Below are positions 36,109 through 43,892 of a stretch of DNA of 64,000 nucleotides, piece after piece. Where the stretch lies: the NCBI RefSeq assembly GCF_900110645.1, contig NZ_FOFB01000001.1, positions 526,373 to 590,372 on the forward strand. Reading direction: 5' to 3'. The notes beneath the pieces are model-generated. The model was not told where the DNA came from. It worked only from the letters and a program-made list of their open reading frames with translations, and made no database searches. Origin of the DNA: Neolewinella agarilytica (GTDB lineage: Bacteria; Bacteroidota; Bacteroidia; Chitinophagales; Saprospiraceae). The translations under genes were made by a program, and so were the position numbers. The number at the start of each line of letters is the position of its first letter. Within the stretch, counting starts at the first letter, position 1.

Positions 36109-36840
36109 TCACTTCAGATCAAATAAGTCCTCCACCCCAGGATACCGGCTGACCTCAAAGCCCTCGGCAAACTCAAAACCCGCTTCCCTGCCTAAGCTCC
36201 TGCCCTTTGCCTGTATGAAGGCCATAAAATCAGCACCGCTGATGGGCGTCTTGGCTTCCTTACTGTATTTGCCTTCCTTATGGTCATCAAACTGGGAAGC
36301 AAAACAGCGTATCAGCTCCATCTTTTTGGTCAGGTACGGGCTGATGTCGACTACAAAGTCCGGTTTACGGTTCTGATCCTGAATGTAGTGATACAGTGCT
36401 TTGGGCCGCCACCGTTCCTGAGGCTTGCCATCTTCTCCCAGTGTTTCGATCTTCATTAGCCCGCTATAAAAGCAAGCGTCCGAAACGAGTTTTGCGGCCC
36501 GACCGTGATCGGGGTGCCGGTCGCCCAGAGCGTTGGCCAATACAATACCGGGTTGACAACTGCGGATGACACCAATGATTTTGCGGAGATTGGCTTCTTC
36601 GTACTGCATGAAGCCATCCGGCATATCCAGGTTGATCCTGAATTTAGCACCCATTTTTTTGGCGGAAGCAGCCGCCTCAACGGTCCTGATTTCTGCACTT
36701 CCCCGGGTGCCAAGTTCTCCACGGGTCAGGTCGAGCAGGCCAACGGTATACCCCAGGTCAATATGTCGGAGGAGCGTTCCGGAGGAGCTAAGTTCTACAT
36801 CGTCAGGGTGTACGCCAATGGCGAGAATATCTACTTTCAT
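36109..36840 (-). CDS. bshB1: Bacillithiol biosynthesis deacetylase BshB1
   Basis: 243 aa from ATG 36840 (a TTG three codons upstream is in frame). Member of the LmbE/PIG-L family: the zinc motif HPDDVELSSSGT contains the first His-x-Asp-Asp, and HPDHGRAAKL holds the third metal ligand. It removes acetate from GlcNAc-malate in bacillithiol synthesis, a thiol redox pathway widespread in Bacteroidota. RGELGTRG and SQFDDHK are typical of the BshB1 subgroup. No other bsh gene is in this window. Confidence 0.92.
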   Translation of the reverse strand: MKVDILAIGVHPDDVELSSSGTLLRHIDLGYTVGLLDLTRGELGTRGSAEIRTVEAAASAKKMGAKFRINLDMPDGFMQYEEANLRKIIGVIRSCQPGIVLANALGDRHPDHGRAAKLVSDACFYSGLMKIETLGEDGKPQERWRPKALYHYIQDQNRKPDFVVDISPYLTKKMELIRCFASQFDDHKEGKYSKEAKTPISGADFMAFIQAKGRSLGREAGFEFAEGFEVSRYPGVEDLFDLK

Positions 36841-36902
36841 GGTGTTCAATTTGAGGTAAGAACCTCTTTCAGCGATCAGACCTGCAAATCAGTCGTCTTT
36901 TC

Positions 36903-36922
36903 GGGCGCTGTACGCAGGTGCA
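36903..36922 (+). repeat. Dispersed 19-bp repeat copy
   Basis: GGGCGCTGTACGCAGGTGCA in the 125-bp spacer between two minus-strand genes, followed by AGGTAAAGG and AATAGCAATG, like other copies. Confidence 0.75.
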
Positions 36923-36964
36923 AGGTAAAGGTTTAAATAGCAATGAACTGTCCTGTAGCATCGT

Positions 36965-37477
36965 TCAAAGCACAATCTCTTTTGTCCCCGTCACAACGAC
37001 CTCCTGCTCCCGCAAAGTCGCCACCTTTTTCTCATTGTTGGTCAGCATTCTTACGGAGCTTACCCCCAAATCGTTGAGGATCTTAGCCGCCGCTCTGAAG
37101 TCCCGGTTATCCCGTTTAAAGCCCGCTAACTCATAAGCATCTGCCTGCCCCTCCCCTTCCCGCTTAAACCGAACGCTGTTCAGCAAAGCAAAATGACCAT
37201 TGCCCTTACCCTCCTGATCCAGCAAAATGATGATCCCCCTGCCCGCCCTTGCAATCAACTGCTGCGAAACATCCATTTGCTCCTGGCAGTCACATTCCAC
37301 ACTGTTGAAGTAGTGCCCAAAAATACAGGAAGAATGTACCCGGCAGAGTACGTCCTCCGCCCCGGACAAATCTCCCAGGTACAACGCAATCGACTCTTTC
37401 TGCCCATCATAGTAAAGGGCTTCTTTGAAGGTTCCGTATTTGGTCCTGAGGTCGCCCTGGGTGAGTTTTACGATCAT
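36965..37477 (-). CDS. GTP cyclohydrolase II family protein (divergent)
   Basis: 170 aa from ATG 37477; a TTG eight codons upstream is in frame. The zinc-binding set is conserved (RVHSSC, then ECDCQEQM), as are LTNNEKKV and RDFRAAAKIL. However, the usual RQEGRNIGL catalytic segment reads DQEGKGNGHFALL, replacing the first arginine and the RxIG motif. The canonical enzyme opens GTP for riboflavin synthesis. This copy is short, lacks the DHBP synthase half and may act on another substrate. No other rib gene is adjacent. Confidence 0.75.
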   Translation of the reverse strand: MIVKLTQGDLRTKYGTFKEALYYDGQKESIALYLGDLSGAEDVLCRVHSSCIFGHYFNSVECDCQEQMDVSQQLIARAGRGIIILLDQEGKGNGHFALLNSVRFKREGEGQADAYELAGFKRDNRDFRAAAKILNDLGVSSVRMLTNNEKKVATLREQEVVVTGTKEIVL

Positions 37478-37532
37478 GGGGTTTTGGCGCGAAGGTAGCA
37501 AGTATCAGGGGCACTCTCTTAGCCCTGATTAA

Positions 37533-37994
37533 CTACGAGTTCAGCTCAATCCGATGAGATACCTTTTCCTCCCCCAACACCTTTTCGAACCCACAGCGAA
37601 CGTAAAACGCGCCCGCAGCAAGCTCCCCAGTATACAGCGATACCCGTTCGAAATTTGCGGCATGCTGCTGCAGGATAAAGTCTACCAGCATTTTACCCAC
37701 GCCCTTTCTCCGGTAAGCTTCCTTCACGTAGAAGCGCCGCAACCTCCCGTCTGCGGCGGACGCTCCGTAGGGATCAGTGTTTATTCCACCGATCGCAACT
37801 AACTCTCCCTGGGCCCGCACTTCATATAAGCCCTCCCCTGCTGCGGAGAACGTATTTGTTCCGTTAAGCCAGTCTTTTTCCAACCGTAGCAGGAATCTAT
37901 ATCCTTCCAGCTGACTCTCCTGTTGAAGAGCTTTGAAGCCTTCAACGGGAAATGCTGCTATCTTATTAATGGTATTATACTTCTCTACTACCAT
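37533..37994 (-). CDS. GNAT family N-acetyltransferase
   Basis: 153 aa. The acetyl-CoA site is RRFYVKEAYRRKGVGKMLV (about 88-106), with the Q/RxxGxG/A pattern as RRKGVG. The C-terminal FYVRCGFEKV is the typical motif B. Substrate not predictable. Isolated gene following the GTP cyclohydrolase relative on the same strand in reverse order of transcription, about 30 bp away, so cotranscription is likely. Confidence 0.88.
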   Translation of the reverse strand: MVVEKYNTINKIAAFPVEGFKALQQESQLEGYRFLLRLEKDWLNGTNTFSAAGEGLYEVRAQGELVAIGGINTDPYGASAADGRLRRFYVKEAYRRKGVGKMLVDFILQQHAANFERVSLYTGELAAGAFYVRCGFEKVLGEEKVSHRIELNS

Positions 37995-38040
37995 ACTATA
38001 ATGACTATCCTACTACCATTACTATCCCTCCTACCTGAGC

Positions 38041-39441
38041 CTAACACTCTGGCAGCACTACCGGTAAATTAAACGCCAGCCCGCCTTCTGAGGTCTCCTT
38101 ATACTTACTATTCATGGCTTTGGCCGTGTCCCACATGGTTTTGATGACGGTGTCGATGTCGACCTTAGAGTGTTCCGGGTCACCGGCCAGGGCGAGGTTA
38201 GCGGCCGTAATGGCTTTCATGGCGCCCATGGCATTGCGCTCAATGCAGGGAATTTGTACCAGCCCGCCTACGGGATCACAGGTGAGGCCAAGGTGATGCT
38301 CCATGGCAATCTCAGCGGCCATGAGCACCTGCCGGGGAGACCCTCCCTGCACCTGCGTCAGCGCCCCCGCCGCCATTGCCGACGACACCCCGATCTCCGC
38401 CTGACAACCACCCACCGCCGCCGAGATCGTCGCTCCTTTTTTAAACAAGCAGCCAATTTCTCCCGCCACGAGCAGGAAGTCGTCCACCCCGAAATTCGGC
38501 TCCGGGTCACAGAAAAAATAATAGTACAGCAAGACTGCAGGCACTACCCCGGCGGCCCCGTTCGTGGGCGAGGTAACGATTCGCCCCATTGCTGCATTCT
38601 CTTCGTTGACCGCCAGCGCGAAGCAGCTGATCCATTTGTTGATGGTCCGGAAGTCAGCAGTTGTACTTCTTACGCCAGCCTCCCACTCTGCCTGGTTGCT
38701 AAAGGGACGATGCTCCAGTAAATCGTCGCAAATCCCTTTCGCGCGCCTGCGAACGTTTAGTCCACCGGGAAGCACTCCCTCCGTGATGCAGCCCCGGTAA
38801 ACCGACTTTTTCATTACATCGATAATCTCCTGGAGTTTCTGACGGACTTCCGCTGCCGGACGAAGAGACAGTTCATTATCAAAGACAATCTCCGCAATAC
38901 TCTTATTTAATTCATCCGTGTAGCCGAGGATGTCCCTCCCCTTCTCAATCGGGTGCGGAAATTTCACCCGCTTTCCCTTGGGGCGAACACCGACTTCCTT
39001 GATGAACCCTCCACCCACGGAAGCATAGGTCCCCACCTTCACCACCTCTTCCTGGAAATACGCCAAAAACTCTAAGGTATTTGGATGGCTCTTTCGGTTG
39101 ACATTGGTAAATAGAATATCCCGCTCAGGATCGAAGGGCAAAAAGCGTTCCCCAATGGTGAGGATCTTATTTTCCTGAAGCTCCGCCAGTATTTCCGGGA
39201 TACTGCCCGTGTCCACCGTTACGGGATCATAGCCCATCAAGCCCAGTTGCACGGCAGCATCGGTAGCGTGCCCCCGCCCTGTCTTCGACAGGGAACCAAA
39301 CAAATGGACCTCCAGCCGATCAAACGCCAGGCCTTCCAACGAAAGCAAAAACCGGGAAGCTGCCTTCCAGGGTCCAATGGTATGAGAACTGGAAGGGCCA
39401 ACCCCAATCTTGAAAATTTCGAAAACGCTGATGGCGGGCAT
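38041..39441 (-). CDS. sdaA: L-serine ammonia-lyase, single-chain
   Basis: 466 aa from ATG 39441 (MPAISVFEIFKIGVGPSSSHT); the reading frame extends 12 codons upstream but lacks homology there. Converts L-serine to pyruvate and ammonia with a [4Fe-4S] cluster. The beta domain with GVGPSSSHTIGP is N-terminal; the alpha domain supplies the cluster cysteines, seen in CQAEIGVSSAMAAGAL, LTCDPVGGLVQIPCIERN. All three cluster-type cysteines are present. Length is that of the fused type. Confidence 0.96.
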   Translation of the reverse strand: MPAISVFEIFKIGVGPSSSHTIGPWKAASRFLLSLEGLAFDRLEVHLFGSLSKTGRGHATDAAVQLGLMGYDPVTVDTGSIPEILAELQENKILTIGERFLPFDPERDILFTNVNRKSHPNTLEFLAYFQEEVVKVGTYASVGGGFIKEVGVRPKGKRVKFPHPIEKGRDILGYTDELNKSIAEIVFDNELSLRPAAEVRQKLQEIIDVMKKSVYRGCITEGVLPGGLNVRRRAKGICDDLLEHRPFSNQAEWEAGVRSTTADFRTINKWISCFALAVNEENAAMGRIVTSPTNGAAGVVPAVLLYYYFFCDPEPNFGVDDFLLVAGEIGCLFKKGATISAAVGGCQAEIGVSSAMAAGALTQVQGGSPRQVLMAAEIAMEHHLGLTCDPVGGLVQIPCIERNAMGAMKAITAANLALAGDPEHSKVDIDTVIKTMWDTAKAMNSKYKETSEGGLAFNLPVVLPEC

Positions 39442-39486
39442 AAACCAATGTATTGAGCAGTGGGAAATCTCACTCAAATCTAAACC

Positions 39487-39500
39487 ATTGTCCTGACAAT
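39487..39500. promoter_or_regulatory. Candidate metal-regulator operator
   Basis: ATTGTC-CT-GACAAT, a perfect 6-bp inverted repeat in the divergent spacer between sdaA and the DtxR/MntR-type gene. A regulator of that type binding its own upstream region would fit; no direct evidence. Confidence 0.35.
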
Positions 39501-39559
39501 ATTACTGCCGCTACCTTTTTTCTTCTTCTCCTCTTTTCCATTACTTATCTTCGCTCCTC

Positions 39560-40210
39560 ATGGCAAGCCCAACCGTAGAAAATTATCTTAAGGCATTATT
39601 CTCTCTTTCCAATGAGGAGGGAAAAGTCAGTATTTCTGACCTCAGCAAAACACTGGGAGTGAGCCCGCCAACGGCCAATAATATGGTCCGAAAACTCCAT
39701 GATCGGGGCTTGGTAGTTTACCAAAAATATAAGCCGCTACTACTGACTAAAAAGGGCCGTAAGGAGGCAGCGCTCATCGTTCGCAAGCATCGGCTTACGG
39801 AGATGTATCTGGTTGAACAGATGGGCTTTGGCTGGGAGGAAGTCCATGATATTGCCGAACAAATTGAGCACGTCAAAAGCCCTGATTTCTTTAACCGGAT
39901 GGATGAACTAATGGGTAATCCGGCCTTCGATCCACACGGCTCCCCGATCCCTGACGAGCAGGGGGAATTGACCCAGACGAACCGTAAATGTCTTAGTGAT
40001 TGTGAGCCCGGGCAGACCGTTTCTGTCGTTGGGCTGGCCCATCGTTCCAACGATTTTTTGTTGCTCATGAACGAAAAGAAGATCGCTCTGCAAACAAAAA
40101 TTCACATCCTTACCAAGCAACTATTTGATGGTTCAATGGCTGTTGCCTACACAGGGCATCCAAAAGAAGTTCTCTCCAAGGTGATCACCGATAAGATTCT
40201 GGTGGAGTAA
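39560..40210 (+). CDS. DtxR/MntR-family metal-dependent transcriptional regulator
   Basis: 216 aa. N-terminal winged helix (about 5-62, ISDLSKTLGVSPPTANNMVRKLHDRGLV), a dimerisation/metal domain (about 65-140) with HRLTEMYLVEQMGFGWEEVHDIAEQIEHV supplying His/Glu ligands at the expected spacing, and a C-terminal FeoA/SH3-like domain (about 140-216). It represses manganese or iron uptake genes when metal-loaded. Metal preference (Mn or Fe) is not decided from sequence. It faces sdaA across a short divergent spacer. Confidence 0.92.
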   Translation: MASPTVENYLKALFSLSNEEGKVSISDLSKTLGVSPPTANNMVRKLHDRGLVVYQKYKPLLLTKKGRKEAALIVRKHRLTEMYLVEQMGFGWEEVHDIAEQIEHVKSPDFFNRMDELMGNPAFDPHGSPIPDEQGELTQTNRKCLSDCEPGQTVSVVGLAHRSNDFLLLMNEKKIALQTKIHILTKQLFDGSMAVAYTGHPKEVLSKVITDKILVE

Positions 40211-40211
40211 T

Positions 40212-40469
40212 TTACTCAGCGACCAGTTCCTCCTCGTCGATATTCTTGCGTCCGCGCCACCAAAAGAAAGCTACCGCGCCAATCAGTACGTAGGGCATCC
40301 CCAACAGATAGAGAATTCCCTGATTAAGACCGCGGCCTTCCGTTCCACCATTAGCCAGATTGGTTTCCGCAGTAGCACGACACATAGGACATTGCGCTAA
40401 TAATTCTTCTCCCGTTCCAAGGATCATCACCAGGGCAAAAGCAAAAGCGATCAGCAGTAATTTTCTCAT
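40212..40469 (-). CDS. Small membrane protein with CPMC motif
   Basis: 85 aa: signal or anchor helix (LLLIAFAFALVMILG), then AQCPMCRATAETNL, a second transmembrane segment (ILYLLGMPYVLIGAVAFFWW) and an acidic tail. CPMC may bind a metal or be redox active. Conserved-looking but unnamed. Lies just downstream of the cox-associated genes on the same strand, but separated by 170 bp of repeat-rich spacer. The stop is 1 bp from the convergent regulator's stop. Confidence 0.7.
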   Translation of the reverse strand: MRKLLLIAFAFALVMILGTGEELLAQCPMCRATAETNLANGGTEGRGLNQGILYLLGMPYVLIGAVAFFWWRGRKNIDEEELVAE

Positions 40470-40535
40470 AACAGAAGGAATTTAATAGTGATACAAAGAT
40501 AAGGTAAACCGGCCCTCTAAAAGTTCAAAATTGAG

Positions 40536-40612
40536 GCGCGGAAGGCCGTCTCTCGTAGCGAGGGGTAAGCAATGGGCCAAAGGTCATGGCGCAACCCCTC
40601 TTTTTCGTTGTT
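40536..40612. repeat. TCTCTCGTAGCGAG repeat, copy 1
   Basis: GGAAGGCCGTCTCTCGTAGC followed by GAGGGGTAAGCAATGGGCC and, after a gap, AACCCCTCTTTTTCGTT. The second copy is at 42025-42098. The 5' end abuts GGCGCG, as in the 19-bp family. Confidence 0.8.
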
Positions 40613-40642
40613 CTGGCGTAGCCTACTATTTTCGTTATCTCC

Positions 40643-41242
40643 CTAAGGATAGTATCCCCGCAACATCAAATACACTACGGGTCCCGTAATCGCTACGTAC
40701 AGCCAAAGTGGCCAAACGATCCGGGCCATTTTCCTATGCATTTCGTATTTCCCCACAAGTGCCCGTAAAGTCGTCAGCAAAATGAAGGGAAGCAAAATGC
40801 CCGCCAGCGAAATGTGGGACAGAAGAATGACCAGGTAAGTCGTTCGCTTACCGGCAACGGCGGCTTCTTCTGCAGCGGAGAGCAGCCCGTCATGGTCTAC
40901 ATCTCCGTAAATCACCTCTGGCGTCGTAAAATGATAAACGACGTAACATAGCAGGAATAAGACCGAAAACCCGAGGGCAAGTGCATTAGCATTTCGGTGC
41001 GCTACTACTTTACGTTGCTTGATGAAGTAGAGGGAAAATAGCAGCGCAACGGCGGTAAGGGCGTTGAGTGTAGCGTTTACTGCGGGCAAAAAACCTACGT
41101 CCCAGCCATCCGGTACCGGCAGCTTGTATTGTCGCATAAGACCGACCAGCAACAACACGGCAACCGAAGCAACCCATACGGCAATCTTCAGGCCACGTTC
41201 TTTTTCTGGGTAAGTCGTTAGTTCAGGATAAGCTTTTATCAT
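40643..41242 (-). CDS. DUF420 membrane protein with an EF-hand loop
   Basis: 199 aa with five predicted spans; LSHISLAGILLPFILLTTLRAL, HRKMARIVWPLWLYVAITGPVVYLM mark DUF420, commonly encoded beside oxidase genes and CtaM-like in context. Between spans, residues 114-125 read DVDHDGLLSAAE, a complete 12-residue EF-hand loop (D1, D3, D5, G6, E12). Ordinary DUF420 proteins have a short loop here. Overlap-free but only 2 bp after the Sco-like gene. Role in oxidase assembly is inferred. Confidence 0.85.
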   Translation of the reverse strand: MIKAYPELTTYPEKERGLKIAVWVASVAVLLLVGLMRQYKLPVPDGWDVGFLPAVNATLNALTAVALLFSLYFIKQRKVVAHRNANALALGFSVLFLLCYVVYHFTTPEVIYGDVDHDGLLSAAEEAAVAGKRTTYLVILLSHISLAGILLPFILLTTLRALVGKYEMHRKMARIVWPLWLYVAITGPVVYLMLRGYYP

Positions 41243-41244
41243 CT

Positions 41245-41877
41245 CTATAATTCTTTATCGCGTTCCAGTACTATCTCAGGGCGCTGGGGCAATGGTATGA
41301 TCAGGGAAATAAGTTGTACTAATCCAAGCGTCTCGTCACGGCTGCCCAGATCATAATGTTTCACAATAGTCAGGGAGCTGTCTACCAGTGCTACAACAGG
41401 ACTCTCTCCCGGTGTACCGGGTAGCTTAAAGTCCCTGGCAGTCTGCAGAAAATTTTCATCGTCAGCCGAAAGAAAGCTCAGCATGTCACTATTCTCCAAA
41501 TGATGTTTTTCCGCAAATTCCTTCGCCACCGCAGCAGGGTCATCTGCATGAGTAATTGTGGTAAAGTAAAGGTTAGGACTATCCTTGAACTGTTGGTAAA
41601 CGCTGTCCAGCATTTGCCCGTAAGTGTTCGTTGTTGCGGGCTTGGTTGGATCCATCCAACCCACAACGGTCATGGCCCCACGCAACTGCTCAGGAAGCTC
41701 CCCCCGCACCGGGGACAGGTCCTGCAAATCGGGCATTTTCCCGAAATCGCCCTGCGTCATAATCCCGTCTTTACGATACTCATACCCTCTGGACAGGTAC
41801 AAATAAGACACGGCGGGAAGGCCAACCAACAAGAGCAATACGATACCCGTACTTAGAATTCCACTGCGCTTTGCCAT
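41245..41877 (-). CDS. Sco1/SenC-like membrane protein lacking the copper cysteines
   Basis: 210 aa from ATG 41877 (MAKRSGILS). One transmembrane anchor (about 7-28), then a thioredoxin-like domain resembling SCO proteins (VVGWMDPTKP... through FKLPGTPGESPVVALVDSS). Copper SCO proteins have CXXXC after the first strand and a downstream histidine. Here the segment is MDPTKPATTN and the protein contains no cysteine at all. It occupies the usual place of sco between oxidase genes and DUF420. It may keep a chaperone role without binding copper, or be a pseudo-SCO. Confidence 0.75.
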   Translation of the reverse strand: MAKRSGILSTGIVLLLLVGLPAVSYLYLSRGYEYRKDGIMTQGDFGKMPDLQDLSPVRGELPEQLRGAMTVVGWMDPTKPATTNTYGQMLDSVYQQFKDSPNLYFTTITHADDPAAVAKEFAEKHHLENSDMLSFLSADDENFLQTARDFKLPGTPGESPVVALVDSSLTIVKHYDLGSRDETLGLVQLISLIIPLPQRPEIVLERDKEL

Positions 41878-42024
41878 AATGATTTTATCTTCTCCAAAGG
41901 TAACCACGTGATCGCCAGATTGATCACAAAAAAGTCGATTATGACGCTCCCGTGGGATTCCGGGGCGCGGGACCGTGGTTGCTGAGCGAAGCCGAAGTAC
42001 AGGTGCAAGGGTAAACCCTTTCAG

Positions 42025-42098
42025 GCCCGGAGGGCTGTCTCTCGTAGCGAGTGGGAAGCAACGGACAGAAGGGGTCCTTTGCCCCGCCCCTCGTTTCA
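42025..42098. repeat. TCTCTCGTAGCGAG repeat, copy 2
   Basis: CCCGGAGGGCTGTCTCTCGT then AGCGAGTGGGAAGCAACGG and GCCCCGCCCCTCGTTTC, aligned block by block with copy 1 at 40536-40612. It directly follows a broken copy of the 19-bp repeat. Confidence 0.8.
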
Positions 42099-42168
42099 GT
42101 TATCCCAAGCACATCACCCCTAAAATAGGGTGTGTAACCTGATTGTGAATTAGACCGACTGTTTTTGC

Positions 42169-42226
42169 AAAACGCGTAGCGTTTTCAAGCAGCCCCTCCC
42201 CCGTGGGGAGGGGTTGGGGAGGGGGT
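42169..42226. repeat. AGCCCCTCTCC-family palindrome
   Basis: AAAACGCGTAGCGTTTT, then AGCCCCTCCCCCGTGGGGAG and GGGTTGGGGAGGGGG. Same arrangement as at 42807-42871. Confidence 0.85.
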
Positions 42227-42278
42227 TTTAGCGGCGGAGTAATTTCTCCTCAGATTACACACCCCACCCCTAAAAGCA

Positions 42279-42314
42279 ATCAGCATCCAGTTCCCGCAGG
42301 CCCTGAATGCTGAT
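42279..42314 (-). terminator. Terminator-like hairpin after subunit IV gene
   Basis: ATCAGCATCCAG (42279-42290) pairs with CTGAATGCTGAT (42303-42314) with one mismatch; on the minus strand it is followed by TGCTTTTAGG. It would separate the oxidase genes from the Sco-like/DUF420 pair. Confidence 0.6.
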
Positions 42315-42343
42315 CATTCTCTTGTTAGTGGTAAGCTGGAGAT

Positions 42344-42751
42344 TTAGCCTACCACAAAATCTTCATCCGTGATAACCGCACCAACTCCGGGAGTTGCCTC
42401 TAACTGGTTACGATCTTCGATCTCTGCCCGGTTATCTTTCCAATAGCTGCCTTCTGAAAAGAAAGCGATGAGCGCCCATACCAGAAGGAACATCGGCAGT
42501 AATACACTCATAGCAAGCCCTTTTACCTCATAGCCCATGTGCATGAACTCATAGATGATAAAGTAAGCCTTGTAAACAGACAGGATGATGATAAGTAAAG
42601 AAGCCAGAACGAATACCCATTGGATATCCTCTGCCCACTCCGCTGCTTTCATCAGGGAAAGAAATACTTCCGCCAGAGTTACTGCAGCCAGCAGACCAAG
42701 GCCTTTCCAGACGGCTTTTTTTGAATCTTCGTAGCTAAGATGACCAGCCAT
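42344..42751 (-). CDS. Cytochrome c oxidase subunit IV
   Basis: 135 aa with three transmembrane helices (about 17-33, 45-65, 75-95). Matches the prokaryotic COX4 family of caa3 oxidases: KGLGLLAAVTLAEVFLS, YKAYFIIYEFMHMGYEV. The C-terminal 25 residues are acidic and not conserved. Small accessory subunit stabilising the oxidase. 120 bp from the subunit III gene with a palindromic repeat between. Confidence 0.9.
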   Translation of the reverse strand: MAGHLSYEDSKKAVWKGLGLLAAVTLAEVFLSLMKAAEWAEDIQWVFVLASLLIIILSVYKAYFIIYEFMHMGYEVKGLAMSVLLPMFLLVWALIAFFSEGSYWKDNRAEIEDRNQLEATPGVGAVITDEDFVVG

Positions 42752-42806
42752 GATTTTTTATTTAGGATTCGGATGCAATCCGAATATTATTAGTTGGGGT
42801 TAATAG

Positions 42807-42871
42807 AAAACGCTTAGCGTTTTAATAGCCCCTCTCCTGCAGTATACTGCGGGAAGGGGTTGGGGAGGGGG
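42807..42871. repeat. AGCCCCTCTCC-family palindrome inside the oxidase cluster
   Basis: AAAACGCTTAGCGTTTT, AGCCCCTCTCCTGCAGTATA, CTGCGGGAAGGGGTTGGGG, AGGGGG; it ends at the subunit III stop codon. Compact form of the element found in frame in two genes. Confidence 0.85.
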
Positions 42872-43819
42872 TCAGATCAGGTAGAAAACCAGGAATACGA
42901 ATACCCATACCAAATCTACAAAGTGCCAGTAGAGGCCAATCTTCTCAACCATCTCATATCCGTTCTTACGGCTGGCGTACACGCCACTACCCGCATTGAT
43001 CAGGATGATGAGTAGGAAGATGACACCGGTAAATACGTGGAAACCGTGGAAACCCGTAATACCGAAAAAGAGCGCACCGAAGGCCGTAGGACCAAAAGCC
43101 TGCGTTTTGGTTTCACCAGCGTCGGTGATGTACTTACGGTGGATAAACTGATCATCATCAACTGTATACCCAGCATAATCGCCCGGAGTAGTAGAAAATT
43201 CAAAGTGATCTTCTCCTTCGTGTCCTTCACCATGAGAAGCACCGGCCTTATGTAGAAGGTAGGTCTCGCCTTCTTCTACCAACTCGTCCGTCCGTTCGCC
43301 CGTTTCCGGATCAAGGTAAACGCCATTCTCTGTGTAGGTGCCGAAAGGATTGGTAGTCACCGTCATGTGCTCTACGTTGATCAGGTTGTTCCATTCCCAG
43401 GCCTGACAGCCAAGGAAGCCAGCACCACCTAATACCGTGAGCAACATCCAGAAGACAACGCCCCGCTTGTTCTCCCGAGCTCCTTCCTGTACGGCACGTA
43501 CCATAGTTCCTGAACTGATGATCAGTAGGAAGGACATGAAGGTCACAAAAATCAACGGCATATCGTGAATACCGATAGGAGCAGTAGAAAATACCGTATC
43601 CGGTACCGGCCAGCTCGGGCTGCTGAAACGTAGCGTACCGTAGGCAATCAGAAAGCCCGCAAAGGTGAAGGCATCAGACAGCAGAAAGTACCACATCATC
43701 AGCTTTCCGTAGCCAGCACCAAAGGGCTTTTCCTTTCCGCCTTCCCAACCGGCTTCGTAGCCGTGAGCGTGGTCGTGGTCGTGGTCTTCCGCGACAAGTG
43801 TGTCCGTGTGTTCGGCCAT
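42872..43819 (-). CDS. Cytochrome c oxidase subunit III (long form)
   Basis: 315 aa. The N-terminal 20 residues are His/Asp-rich (EDHDHDHAHGYE). Five membrane spans follow the COX3 pattern: GKLMMWYFLLSDAFTFAGF, PLIFVTFMSFLLIISS, GVVFWMLLTVLGG, GITGFHGFHVFTG, VEKIGLYWHFVDLVWVFVF. Between the third and fourth spans an extra loop of about 75 residues (rich in E, T, H) is inserted, longer than in usual subunit III. Contributes to proton entry and complex stability. A second, shorter subunit III gene lies just upstream. Confidence 0.93.
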   Translation of the reverse strand: MAEHTDTLVAEDHDHDHAHGYEAGWEGGKEKPFGAGYGKLMMWYFLLSDAFTFAGFLIAYGTLRFSSPSWPVPDTVFSTAPIGIHDMPLIFVTFMSFLLIISSGTMVRAVQEGARENKRGVVFWMLLTVLGGAGFLGCQAWEWNNLINVEHMTVTTNPFGTYTENGVYLDPETGERTDELVEEGETYLLHKAGASHGEGHEGEDHFEFSTTPGDYAGYTVDDDQFIHRKYITDAGETKTQAFGPTAFGALFFGITGFHGFHVFTGVIFLLIILINAGSGVYASRKNGYEMVEKIGLYWHFVDLVWVFVFLVFYLI

Positions 43820-43892
43820 GTTTGAATAGTTTGTAACTAGGTGGTAATTGGTTTCCCTCCACCGAAGCAGAGGAAAAGTTCTTTAATTTTTT

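Larger units (their letters stand above)
41908..42343. other. Repeat-filled intergenic region
   Basis: About 435 bp between the Sco-like gene and subunit IV. It contains an interrupted 19-bp repeat copy (41962-42008), copy 2 of the TCTCTCGTAGCGAG repeat (42025-42098), an AGCCCCTCTCC-family palindrome (42169-42226) and a terminator-like hairpin (42279-42314). No gene seen. Confidence 0.75.
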
